A stretch of 57,779 nucleotides of DNA from positions 1 through 57,779 of the forward strand of contig JADYXZ010000007.1 in the NCBI GenBank assembly GCA_020853885.1. Direction: 5' to 3'. Origin of the DNA: Bradyrhizobiaceae bacterium. GTDB lineage: Bacteria; Pseudomonadota; Alphaproteobacteria; Rhizobiales; Xanthobacteraceae. Shown here piece after piece: positions 25,541-32,955 of the stretch. The translations under genes and the position numbers were made by a program. Under the pieces are notes generated by a model. It did not search any database. It had not been told where the DNA came from and was given only the letters and a program-made list of their open reading frames with translations. Each line of letters opens with the position of its first letter. Position 1 is the first letter of the stretch.

Positions 25541-25670
25541 GCGAAACAGGGAGCGTCAATTTAATGGCTCAACAGAGCCATTTTCCAACGTCGCACAATA
25601 TCTGTTTTGCGCCACGCAAATCTCGGCTTGTCAAGAAACGCCCTCTCGAAGCGCGTGCTAAAATTCTTGT

Positions 25671-25784
25671 ATGACCAAACTGCTTGAGGAAATAGTCGCG
25701 CAACTGGAGAATTTGCCCGAGGATGTGCAAGAGCAATTTTCGCGGCAGCTTTCCAATCTCGCTGCGGAGCGCGACGAGAACTGA
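25671..25784 (+). CDS. 37-residue antitoxin-like fragment
   Basis: MTKLLEEIVAQLENLPEDVQ followed by a helical tail, then TGA. This resembles the first half of small antitoxins that begin with a MxKLLxxAL-type helix, so it may be a truncated antitoxin or a complete micro-protein. TAAAAT (25659-25664) precedes the ATG by six bases, giving a possible leaderless arrangement. It is convergent with the ParDE-type pair. Confidence 0.45.
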   Translation: MTKLLEEIVAQLENLPEDVQEQFSRQLSNLAAERDEN

Positions 25785-25812
25785 AATTGCACTTCAGATT
25801 ACGATTTGCGGA

Positions 25813-26097
25813 CTATTCGTCCTCCAACGGCCGGCGAGCGGCATGACGAATGCTCAGGATATGCACCTCGTCCGCTTCGACGCTGTAGAAGATCAGGTAG
25901 GGATATCGCCGCAACGGAATCATACGCACCTCCGGCTTGTACTTCGGGTGTCCCATCAACGGAAAGCGGCTGAGCTGCGCGGTAATGCGGTCAATGTGGG
26001 CGACGACATTCGCCGCCACGACAGGATTGCGCTCGCTAAGATAGGCCGCAATGGTGTCAAGCTCCGCCAGGGCGGGCTTGGTGAAAACGACCTTCAT
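25813..26097 (-). CDS. RelE/ParE-type toxin
   Basis: 94 residues with the ParE pattern: MKVVFTKPALAELDTIAAYL, then PLMGHPKYKPEVRMIPLRRY and the terminal FYSVEADEVHILSIRHAARRP. ParE toxins poison gyrase; RelE toxins cleave mRNA. The sequence looks ParE-like. It overlaps the antitoxin gene by 4 bp. Confidence 0.88.
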   Translation of the reverse strand: MKVVFTKPALAELDTIAAYLSERNPVVAANVVAHIDRITAQLSRFPLMGHPKYKPEVRMIPLRRYPYLIFYSVEADEVHILSIRHAARRPLEDE

Positions 26098-26327
26098 CCA
26101 CGCCGATACTTAGCCAATACCGCTTCCACCTCGGCATCGGTCGCAAACTCGCCCTTGCGGGCGGCCTGCAGGCCGCGATCGATGGCCTGCTTGTCCGCCT
26201 CCGTGAGCGGATAGGGCGAGCGCAGTTCCTCTTCGATCGCCAGCAAGGACGCAACCGCCTCTTCCTGAGCCGCTTCCGGCCAAGTCTCGACGCGTGTGAG
26301 AATGTCTTTCAGTGCCTTGGTTCCCAT
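26094..26327 (-). CDS. ParD-like antitoxin
   Basis: 77 residues: an N-terminal helix (ALKDILTRVETWPEAAQEEA) and a C-terminal segment ending with EFATDAEVEAVLAKYRRG, a common toxin-neutralising tail in ParE partners. The gene is first in the operon and overlaps the toxin start by 4 bp. The pair probably stabilises the element. Confidence 0.8.
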   Translation of the reverse strand: MGTKALKDILTRVETWPEAAQEEAVASLLAIEEELRSPYPLTEADKQAIDRGLQAARKGEFATDAEVEAVLAKYRRG

Positions 26328-26437
26328 TTAACCAGTATAGCATAAATGCACGCCGGCGTCCCCCTTCGGGTCGGGCTCGCGTGAACGGAGCCGCTTCGCG
26401 TCTCCGCCATCCGGCTTTGATCCCTGACATGCAGCAA

Positions 26438-27907
26438 TCACGCCCTTGAGCCGGACGGTTTATTGTCAGAACGAGCGTCAATCAGCACAATATCCCGACT
26501 ATCCGACAATCTGAGCTCGCTGAGTATGTCGGCTACCCTCTCCTCCTCCTCGGCGCTGAAAAATAGTATCACCTTTATCGCTTGTGCCGCATCACTCGCG
26601 GCTTGATAAATCTCGGTTTGCCGCAGAAGATTTCGCTTTAGCTGTGTATTTCTGGCGAGTTTCATTTCCACCAGAGTCTTATCCGCCGCCCCTCTGGCAA
26701 TCTTGAAGTCCACCGGCCCACGCCCATCGTTCGCTTCGGTAGTCACATCTGAAGGACTACCAAACCATACAAGTCGGTAAGCAATCTGCAGATCGCGTTC
26801 CTGACCGATAGGCTCACCGTTCCGGTAGAAAAGCCGGTGCCCACCCTTATTTTCAATCACGTCTTTCAAATAGGCGATGCGACCGTGTGCTTCCTCATAA
26901 GTGCCCCCCGAAAGTGTATAAAAATCCGTTTCTGCACCGAGGAGACGCCGTAATTCTTTCAGCTGAACAACAAAAAATTGCTCGGTCGCCTTCACTTTCT
27001 CCGACGCAATACTTGTTGCATCGTCACCGCGGTCTTCTTTTTCCTTTATGTAATAGTCAATCAGCGCGGGGAATTGAATTATCGTTCTCCGAGCCGCCTC
27101 GGCATATTCCTTCTGCGTGGGGGCTCGACGAGGATGGCGCGGCAAAACCTTCTGAAAATAATTTGAAACTTGAGCACGCAATTGTGCATCAGTTATCGCG
27201 GCCGGTATCGCCTCAAACTTTCTGATAAGGTCATTCTTGTTAATCCAATTCTCATCGCGCGTAAGGATGTCCTTCGGCGACAGCAAAACAAAATCGTCAT
27301 CTATCCACGGCAACAAATACTTCCGCGCTTCCCATGTTTCGCTGTCATAGTTGAAATGCGCGCCCCTTACCGAGACTTCACGCACCTGATTCTTACGGAG
27401 CTGCACCCGCGCGAAGTCCTCCGTATAATTGCAAAGAAAGCCCTTAATCAGATTTGTAACGAAGTCACTAATATTGTCCCGTCCGACTCCTTCGCGAATG
27501 AGACAGACTTTTTCCAAATGGCTCCCCCGTGTAATTCGCTCCTTTCCAAAACGGGGAAATAGCTGCTCTAAATTCGCGTCCAGTGCTTTGGCGAAATCAA
27601 TCCCGAGCCCACTTCCGCTATTTCCCTCCAGCGAAAAGCCTAACCAAGTCTGCTTCACCTCAGGGAAGCAGTACCATGCTTCTAACAGTGCCCTTGAGAC
27701 TTTTCCTTCCCGCGACTTATCGCGCAAGAAAACCATATAGTGGATGATTTGGTCATGCAGCCGGCGGTATATCTTATTCTTGCTGTTGAACAACAAGAAC
27801 GGGTCAATAAACAGCGGCAAGTCCGCAACAAGCGAGATGTCTAGCGCGCCATGCTGCTCCAGTGATTCGGGCGATACTGAAAATCTATCGGAAAAGAAGA
27901 CGGTCAT
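26438..27907 (-). CDS. hypothetical protein with C-terminal nuclease-like (PD-(D/E)xK) region
   Basis: 489 residues from ATG at 27907 (MTVFFSDRFSV). The open frame extends to 28402, but that part crosses structured GC-rich DNA. The N-terminal 300 residues are unrecognised (ALDISLVADLPLFIDPFLLF is distinctive). The C-terminal part has GPVDFKIARGA then LVEMKLARNTQLKR, a D-x(n)-ExK arrangement like PD-(D/E)xK nucleases. The gene is AT-richer than its surroundings. A defence nuclease is plausible but unproven. Confidence 0.7.
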   Translation of the reverse strand: MTVFFSDRFSVSPESLEQHGALDISLVADLPLFIDPFLLFNSKNKIYRRLHDQIIHYMVFLRDKSREGKVSRALLEAWYCFPEVKQTWLGFSLEGNSGSGLGIDFAKALDANLEQLFPRFGKERITRGSHLEKVCLIREGVGRDNISDFVTNLIKGFLCNYTEDFARVQLRKNQVREVSVRGAHFNYDSETWEARKYLLPWIDDDFVLLSPKDILTRDENWINKNDLIRKFEAIPAAITDAQLRAQVSNYFQKVLPRHPRRAPTQKEYAEAARRTIIQFPALIDYYIKEKEDRGDDATSIASEKVKATEQFFVVQLKELRRLLGAETDFYTLSGGTYEEAHGRIAYLKDVIENKGGHRLFYRNGEPIGQERDLQIAYRLVWFGSPSDVTTEANDGRGPVDFKIARGAADKTLVEMKLARNTQLKRNLLRQTEIYQAASDAAQAIKVILFFSAEEEERVADILSELRLSDSRDIVLIDARSDNKPSGSRA

Positions 27908-28012
27908 TCCCTCACTATACTTCAACGCTCTACGATACGCCCAACTCTGATTTCGTCGACACAGGAATTTCGACCCAGACATTTCTAGGGAGTCCCCGCC
28001 TTCCCATTCTCC

Positions 28013-28359
28013 GAGATGCGGAGCCGCTCGCCGGAGGCACTCGGTCCCGCGTCCCGCCGCAAGCGGCGCGCTTGCGGCGGCGCTATGCTGACACTCCCGC
28101 GGGTGCCTTTTTAACCGGTCTCGCGGCCGCGAATGGTCTCCGCTGCGCTCCCGCCCATACGCCCTTTTGCATTTATATTTGGGCGAGCCGTCCCTCAGCT
28201 TACGCCGTCGCCTGGCGCTGGCATCAAGGCCAAACCCTGCGGGCGCTTCGCGGCCTTGACGCCGCTGGCCGCCGCCGTGCGCTGATTGCGCCGGCTCCGA
28301 GGGAATGCCGCACCTCCCTGCCCCACCAAGGGAATTATATCCCCGCTTGCGGGGATTTT
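28013..28359 (+). ncRNA. candidate structured RNA with terminator (plus strand)
   Basis: About 350 bp between two minus-strand genes is GC-rich and full of inverted repeats. CCGCCGCAAGC (28054-28064) pairs with GCTTGCGGCGG (28070-28080), and CAAGGCC (28225-28231) with GGCCTTG (28252-28258). It ends in a plus-strand rho-independent terminator, 28339-28361. No gene on the plus strand explains the terminator. The transcript is inferred, not shown. Confidence 0.4.
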
Positions 28360-28361
28360 TT
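28339..28361 (+). terminator. rho-independent terminator (plus strand)
   Basis: ATCCCCGC (28339-28346) and GCGGGGAT (28349-28356) with a TT loop are followed by six T. The T-run overlaps the stop codon of the minus-strand replication-relaxation gene, so it serves plus-strand transcription. Confidence 0.7.
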
Positions 28362-29298
28362 AGTCCGTCAGCTTCACGCGCTCTCCCCTGCCCGTCGTCC
28401 ACTCCACATCGAGCGGAGAAGCGTCGGCGAACTGTTCGGCCGCCGCGAACAGAAAAAAGTTTGAACCCTTGCCGTCAGTCAGCTCTTTCACCACATCGAG
28501 CATGTGAGCGACCCGCTCCCGGCCGGGCGTTACCGTCAGCACCCGCAGCTGCTTCACGCCGAACTGCTCCACATGCCGTCCCTGCTTCCATGCCTCCCAA
28601 TAGACCCGGAGCTTTCGGCCAAAACTGGTCTTATCAAAGCGGGAGCGGCGCACCGGCATAGTGCCGCGGTCTACTTCGAGCAGAAAATAGGCGGCGGTGT
28701 CGTCGGAAAAGAGCAGCCCAAACAGGCCATCCGCAATGACCGATGCAACGCCGAACCGGTTGTCGAGACCTGGCACCACAAGCCGCAACGGTTCGCGTGC
28801 GGCCTGGGTTTGCTCCGGCGCATCGGCAAGAATCTCCGCCGCCGTGAGCACGTCCGCATCCAGCCGGTTGCGGCAAGCAATCTCCAGCGACACCATAAAA
28901 TCGGCAATCGCCAGCGTGTGCTCGATGAACTTCGCACCGGCCCGCTTGTTCTTCTCCGTCCAGTCGCCGCTGTCCTCAATGGTGCCGCCGTGTGCGCGCA
29001 ACGCTTCCGCACCGCGTCGTCCGAGGCCATAGACCATCGGCCGCGGCCCCGTGACGGGCATGTACGCCAGTTGCGCCAGCGGCCGGTCGAGATAGCCGTG
29101 GTCGAACAGTACGCGCAGGCAGCGCAGGAGGTTCTGTTCGCTGCCACCGTCGAGCATTGCGAGATGCCGTGACGAGAGAAAGCGGTGCTGCGCCACACAG
29201 CCGAGAATGGAAACGTCGCGCGCGGTCAGTTGAAACGGCGCAGGCTCGTTCTGCCGCTCGAACCGCTTCGCCCGCGTTTTCCTGGCGACTGCAGCCAT
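28360..29298 (-). CDS. replication-relaxation family protein (Replic_Relax)
   Basis: 312 residues with an N-terminal winged-helix (PFQLTARDVSILGCVAQHRF, then RHLAML and RCLRVLFDHGYLDRP) and a following domain with KRAGAKFIEHTLAIADFMV and YFLLEVDRGTMPVRR. This matches the replication-relaxation family of mobile elements, found beside coupling ATPases and thought to act in initiation or DNA relaxation. It is the last gene of a four-gene operon, 4 bp after the ATPase gene. Confidence 0.8.
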   Translation of the reverse strand: MAAVARKTRAKRFERQNEPAPFQLTARDVSILGCVAQHRFLSSRHLAMLDGGSEQNLLRCLRVLFDHGYLDRPLAQLAYMPVTGPRPMVYGLGRRGAEALRAHGGTIEDSGDWTEKNKRAGAKFIEHTLAIADFMVSLEIACRNRLDADVLTAAEILADAPEQTQAAREPLRLVVPGLDNRFGVASVIADGLFGLLFSDDTAAYFLLEVDRGTMPVRRSRFDKTSFGRKLRVYWEAWKQGRHVEQFGVKQLRVLTVTPGRERVAHMLDVVKELTDGKGSNFFLFAAAEQFADASPLDVEWTTGRGERVKLTD

Positions 29299-29302
29299 GA
29301 CC

Positions 29303-31381
29303 CTATTCTACGGGCTCCGTACTCCCCTGCTTCTTTCGCTGTCCCCGCTTTGCCGGCACGCGGAATTCGCCCGGATGCTCTCCGTCGGTCTCGGACGCAA
29401 CAATCTTTGCGCATTCGGCAAACAGCGCCGTCTCGCGCTCGTGCATCAGCCGGTCTGCTTGTTCGGTCGGCAGGCCGAAGGGACTGGCCGCAAGAATTCG
29501 CCCGCGCAGGACGTCATAGGCCGCGTCCGGCACCACGACCTGCCGCACGCGCGGCACTGTTACCCGCGCCGTTTTCATACCGTTGGCGTCCACGAAATGC
29601 AGAAACGCTTGCCCAGCGCCGAGCGTGCGCAGCGCCTGGGCAGCGAAGTACAGGCTGTTCTCGTAGGAATGCACCGCGCTCGGAAGGTTCTCGTACACCG
29701 GCTCCAGCCCCTCGCTGTATCCTTTCGTGACCGATGTGCCGTGCATCTCGCCGCTGCTTTCGACTTCGCCGGAGGTTCTTCCGACGCTTCGCGATCGGGC
29801 CTTGCTCGTGGAGCGGCTTTTGACGCGGCTGTTCGAGCGGGCCGCAGCCGTGCTCGTTCCGGCGCTGTTCCCCACAGTGGTCGTCGTCATCGTCGGCGTA
29901 ACAAACCAGCCGTCACCCATTCCGGGCCACAGCTCTCCGGTGCCGAACGTTTGCCCGCTCGACTGCCCGCTCATGCTGGCGCTTCCCTCCCCCGTCGCCA
30001 ACCCGTCCGACGAGCTGTCCGTCTCACTCTCCGATTCGCTGGAGGCGTAGCTACGCGAGCGCGAGGTGCTTGTGGCGCGGTGCTCCGCCTCGCTCCAGCT
30101 CTGGAACAGGGTGCGCGCGTTGCCGACGACCGTGGGCTTGATAAGCGTCTTGATCGGCATCTCCAGGTCGAGCGGCATCACCGCCTCGGCGATCTCCTTC
30201 GCCTCCCGCGGATGCTTGATGCGGAATGCAGCTTTGAGGTTGGTCGCGTTGTGAACCGCCGCCAAGGTCTGGCTGTCGGCATCGCCCAGCTGCGATTGCC
30301 ATTGATGACTGCAAATGACTCCGAGCCCGAATTTCCGGGCTTCAGCGAGTAGCGAAGGAATGTCGCCCGAAAAATACCGCTGGCACTCATCGAGAAAGAA
30401 CCAGAAGGGCTTGGCGGTCTTGCGGCGCTTGGCATGGAAGAACAGAAAGCGCGTCAGCAACCGGCCGAGCAGTTCCGTGTCGGCGTCATGCACCGCATCG
30501 CCGCCGGAGAGATTGACCAGAACAATGTGGCCCTCATCGAGACACGTCCGCAGGTCGAGGCTGTGCTCACGCTGTCCGACAATGCGCCGGATTGCCGGGG
30601 CGCTCAGGAATTCCGCGAGCCGGTTGAATGGCCCCACCACCTCGTCCCGAAAACGCAGGCCGCCGCGATCTGTGCGCGCCAGTAGGTCAAGGTCGGCGAG
30701 AACCGTGTAGGCATAGCGATCGCGCAGCTTCTTGAGCGCCAGCGCCCGGACACCCCGGCTGTCGGCCTGGTCGAACAGAAGTTCTGCTTCCGAGAGCGTC
30801 AGGCGCAATTCGGCAAGCGCCGCAAACGTCGCCTTCAGGAGCCGCCGGATAGTCGGCTTGGCGTGCGTATCCTCGTCACCCCACACCCGCTCGATGGCTT
30901 CGAGCGCCACACCGGCGACCACTGACACGCTGGTTTCCTCGCCGGGCAGCGCCAGCGGGTTGAAGCCGGTCGTTCCACCCCGAAAGTTCGGGTCAACGAG
31001 ATGGACGCGCCGCTTGGCAAGATAGCCGGTCGCGTTGAGCCAAGTAATGAGCGAGCGGTACAAGCTGTCCGGGTGACTGCCATGCGGGTCAATGACGCAA
31101 ACGCCGTCTCCTTTCTTGATGTCCTGGCGGATGAGGTGCTCCAAGAAATTCGTCTTGCCGCCGCCAGTCGTTCCGATGACATGCGTGTGCTCGAAGCGTG
31201 GACGCTCCGGCATCGTTACCGGAGCGTCCTGCTCCGACAGCCCGAACACGGTGACGCGCGGGTCGCAGCACGGCCGCGCCGGTGGTGTTTTCAGCAGCGG
31301 AAAGCGTTCCGGCAGTGCGCTACGAATTGTTTCGCGGCGAACCAGTTTGCTGCTTGCTATTCGCAGCCGCGCCGCTCTCAC
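29303..31381 (-). CDS. HerA/VirD4-like ATPase with Ser-rich insertion
   Basis: 692 residues. Walker A is GTTGGGKTN (70-78), followed by CVIDPHGS, Walker B FFLDEC (328-333) and SHQWQSQLG. A long Ser/Thr/Arg-rich low-complexity stretch occupies about residues 435-555, then a folded C-terminal region (ENSLYFAAQALRTLGAGQAF). It belongs to the same superfamily as the 411-residue ATPase at 17344. The GTG start overlaps the upstream stop by 4 bp. A role in moving element DNA during transfer or replication is inferred. Confidence 0.85.
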   Translation of the reverse strand: MRAARLRIASSKLVRRETIRSALPERFPLLKTPPARPCCDPRVTVFGLSEQDAPVTMPERPRFEHTHVIGTTGGGKTNFLEHLIRQDIKKGDGVCVIDPHGSHPDSLYRSLITWLNATGYLAKRRVHLVDPNFRGGTTGFNPLALPGEETSVSVVAGVALEAIERVWGDEDTHAKPTIRRLLKATFAALAELRLTLSEAELLFDQADSRGVRALALKKLRDRYAYTVLADLDLLARTDRGGLRFRDEVVGPFNRLAEFLSAPAIRRIVGQREHSLDLRTCLDEGHIVLVNLSGGDAVHDADTELLGRLLTRFLFFHAKRRKTAKPFWFFLDECQRYFSGDIPSLLAEARKFGLGVICSHQWQSQLGDADSQTLAAVHNATNLKAAFRIKHPREAKEIAEAVMPLDLEMPIKTLIKPTVVGNARTLFQSWSEAEHRATSTSRSRSYASSESESETDSSSDGLATGEGSASMSGQSSGQTFGTGELWPGMGDGWFVTPTMTTTTVGNSAGTSTAAARSNSRVKSRSTSKARSRSVGRTSGEVESSGEMHGTSVTKGYSEGLEPVYENLPSAVHSYENSLYFAAQALRTLGAGQAFLHFVDANGMKTARVTVPRVRQVVVPDAAYDVLRGRILAASPFGLPTEQADRLMHERETALFAECAKIVASETDGEHPGEFRVPAKRGQRKKQGSTEPVE

Positions 31382-31926
31382 ACCTTCACCATTCCGGTTA
31401 GCAGTTCGTCCAGCGGAGCGGTGTCGCGCCCAAGCGCCTCCAGTTCTGTTTTTGCCTTCACCAGCGCATCGAGCGCCGGCTGTTCCAGCTCTATGGCCTT
31501 GCGGCGCTGCCTAGTACGCAACTCGGCAATCTCGTCGCGTGTTGCGTCGCGTCCGTAGCGGGCTTCGTCCGCTTCGCGCTGCACATTTGCCAGCTCACGG
31601 TCGCGCATCGCCTGCCGCACATGGGCATCGTGCTCCAGAATGAGCGGCAGCTCACGCAGTTCCGAAACGACGCGGGCCGTGGACAATAGGCTACGCGCCA
31701 GGTCCCCACGGGCGATGACAAAATCGCTCTGCGCCCGAGCCGATTCCGCCATGGCACGGTAGGTTTTCACTTCACGCTGCGCTTGCCATCGCATGAGTGT
31801 GGCATTGACGGGCCCGCCGACCCGTACCGCCGGCATGTTCGCCGGAGTGGAGATGGCGATCTCGTTGCGACCGGAGGCCACCGCCGCTTCGCGCAATGGG
31901 ACAATGTTGAGTGCCTTTGTGGTCAT
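31378..31926 (-). CDS. coiled-coil hypothetical protein
   Basis: 182 residues, predominantly charged helices from about residue 40 to 165 with heptad-like spacing (ELRELPLILEHDAHVRQAMR, then RRKAIELEQPALDALVKAKT). No family is recognised. It overlaps the genes on both sides by 4 bp, so it is obligately part of the ATPase operon and probably a structural or adaptor partner. Confidence 0.7.
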   Translation of the reverse strand: MTTKALNIVPLREAAVASGRNEIAISTPANMPAVRVGGPVNATLMRWQAQREVKTYRAMAESARAQSDFVIARGDLARSLLSTARVVSELRELPLILEHDAHVRQAMRDRELANVQREADEARYGRDATRDEIAELRTRQRRKAIELEQPALDALVKAKTELEALGRDTAPLDELLTGMVKV

Positions 31927-32567
31927 GACTCGCTCCTTTCGGGGTTTCTGCCTTCGGATGTCGTGCGTGCGCGGCGGACTGCGCGGCGCGCAGCGTCTAG
32001 CTCGGCATCGAGCTGTTTCTTGAGTGCGCGCAGGATTTCCGTTTGCTTGCGGACTTCCGCCGCAGAGACTTCCGATGGACCGAAGTCCTCCACATCGAGC
32101 GGATGCAGCGTCGGACCTTCGGACGGATTATGTTCGAACAGACCGTCAATAGCGTTCAGGCACTGCCGCCAGTTGCTCAGTAGGAGCAGCAACACAACCA
32201 GCATCGTCAGCATCAGAACGACGACATCGAACGTTTCTATTAGGTGCGTCCAGGCAGTGGTATTCGGCGCGAGCTCAGCCGTGCGCGGACGCTCGTTCGC
32301 CGTGGGAGCCCGCGCAACCTCTGTTCGAGCCGCCGGACCAGGTGGCACCGGAGGGCTGGCAAGCACCGGCCGCGAAGCGGGGCGATATGGAGGCGCTGGA
32401 GCCTGCGGCACCCGCTGCTGCGTCGGGCGAGTCGTTCGCGGCTCCCATCGGCCGTTGCGCCACTCAACCGCGAGATCGGCGGCACCTGTCTCCGCCGCAA
32501 GACAGAACACCATCGCGGTAACGACGAGACCGAGCAGCACCCCCCGGCGTCCCGGCCGGTTTGACAA
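31923..32567 (-). CDS. membrane protein with signal sequence and coiled-coil tail
   Basis: 214 residues from TTG at 32567 (SNRPGRRGVLLGLVVTAM...). It has a signal or anchor segment, a Pro/Ala-rich periplasmic stretch, a second strongly hydrophobic helix near residues 115-140 (FDVVVLMLTMLVVLLLLLSN) and a charged cytoplasmic coiled coil. The open frame continues upstream through the att repeat, where it spells the tRNA-derived GSGGGTRTPDTRIM; that part is not coding. It is the first gene of the ATPase operon and may anchor the DNA-transfer complex. Confidence 0.65.
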   Translation of the reverse strand: MSNRPGRRGVLLGLVVTAMVFCLAAETGAADLAVEWRNGRWEPRTTRPTQQRVPQAPAPPYRPASRPVLASPPVPPGPAARTEVARAPTANERPRTAELAPNTTAWTHLIETFDVVVLMLTMLVVLLLLLSNWRQCLNAIDGLFEHNPSEGPTLHPLDVEDFGPSEVSAAEVRKQTEILRALKKQLDAELDAARRAVRRARTTSEGRNPERSES

Positions 32568-32607
32568 ACGAGAGCTAACCCTTTGATCCGGGGTGGCCGG
32601 TTTGACA
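32558..32607 (+). promoter_or_regulatory. putative integrase arm-type sites (right end)
   Basis: GGTTTGACA occurs at 32558-32566 and 32599-32607, each within a larger GGCCGGTTTGACA direct repeat, 46-95 bp from the distal att copy. It matches the pair at 9975-10004. Confidence 0.45.
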
Positions 32608-32652
32608 GGCCGGGGTGGACTAACGGCTTGCAGCAGCGGCAGAAGCCGCGGC

Positions 32653-32698
32653 ATCATAATCCGCGTGTCGGGGGTTCGAGTCCCTCCCCCGCTACCAA
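32653..32698 (+). repeat. attachment-site direct repeat, distal copy
   Basis: 46 bp identical to 9874-9919. The 5' half of the tRNA is missing here, so it is a remnant of the target and not a tRNA gene. It marks the right end of the element. Confidence 0.9.
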
Positions 32699-32955
32699 GT
32701 AGTCTCCGGGCAGAGACGTGGTCCAAAAGTCCACCCGAGAACCGCCCATTCCACGCGGTTTTGGCGGTCGAGAGACGGTTCTCTCCCCACCGCGAGAACA
32801 AAACTGCAGGCCGCAGCACGCGGCTTTCTCTAGCCGTGCTTGAAGTGGCCAAAAACTCCGTCATCGGAGGCGGCGCTTGCTTGGCCAAGATTTCGGCGAC
32901 TGATTACAGAACGCGCTTTTCTTCATCAGCGGCTTCCGCAGGCCGAGCGCCCTGA

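Larger units (their letters stand above)
9919..32698. mobile_element. integrative (mobilizable) element in tRNA-Met
   Basis: About 22.8 kb between a 46-bp direct repeat of the tRNA 3' end. It carries an integrase next to the intact tRNA, an excisionase-like gene, MmeI-like restriction-modification, replication-like genes, two VirD4/HerA-like ATPases, a replication-relaxation protein and cargo. No VirB/Tra channel genes and no canonical relaxase are seen, so transfer would need a helper. The element boundary is supported directly by the repeat; the mobilizable label is inference. Confidence 0.85.

Noticed and set aside
32568-32888. N-terminal extension of the membrane protein gene through the att site
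   Set aside because: It encodes GSGGGTRTPDTRIM, a well-known translation of tRNA 3' sequence, and a proper signal sequence starts only at 32567.
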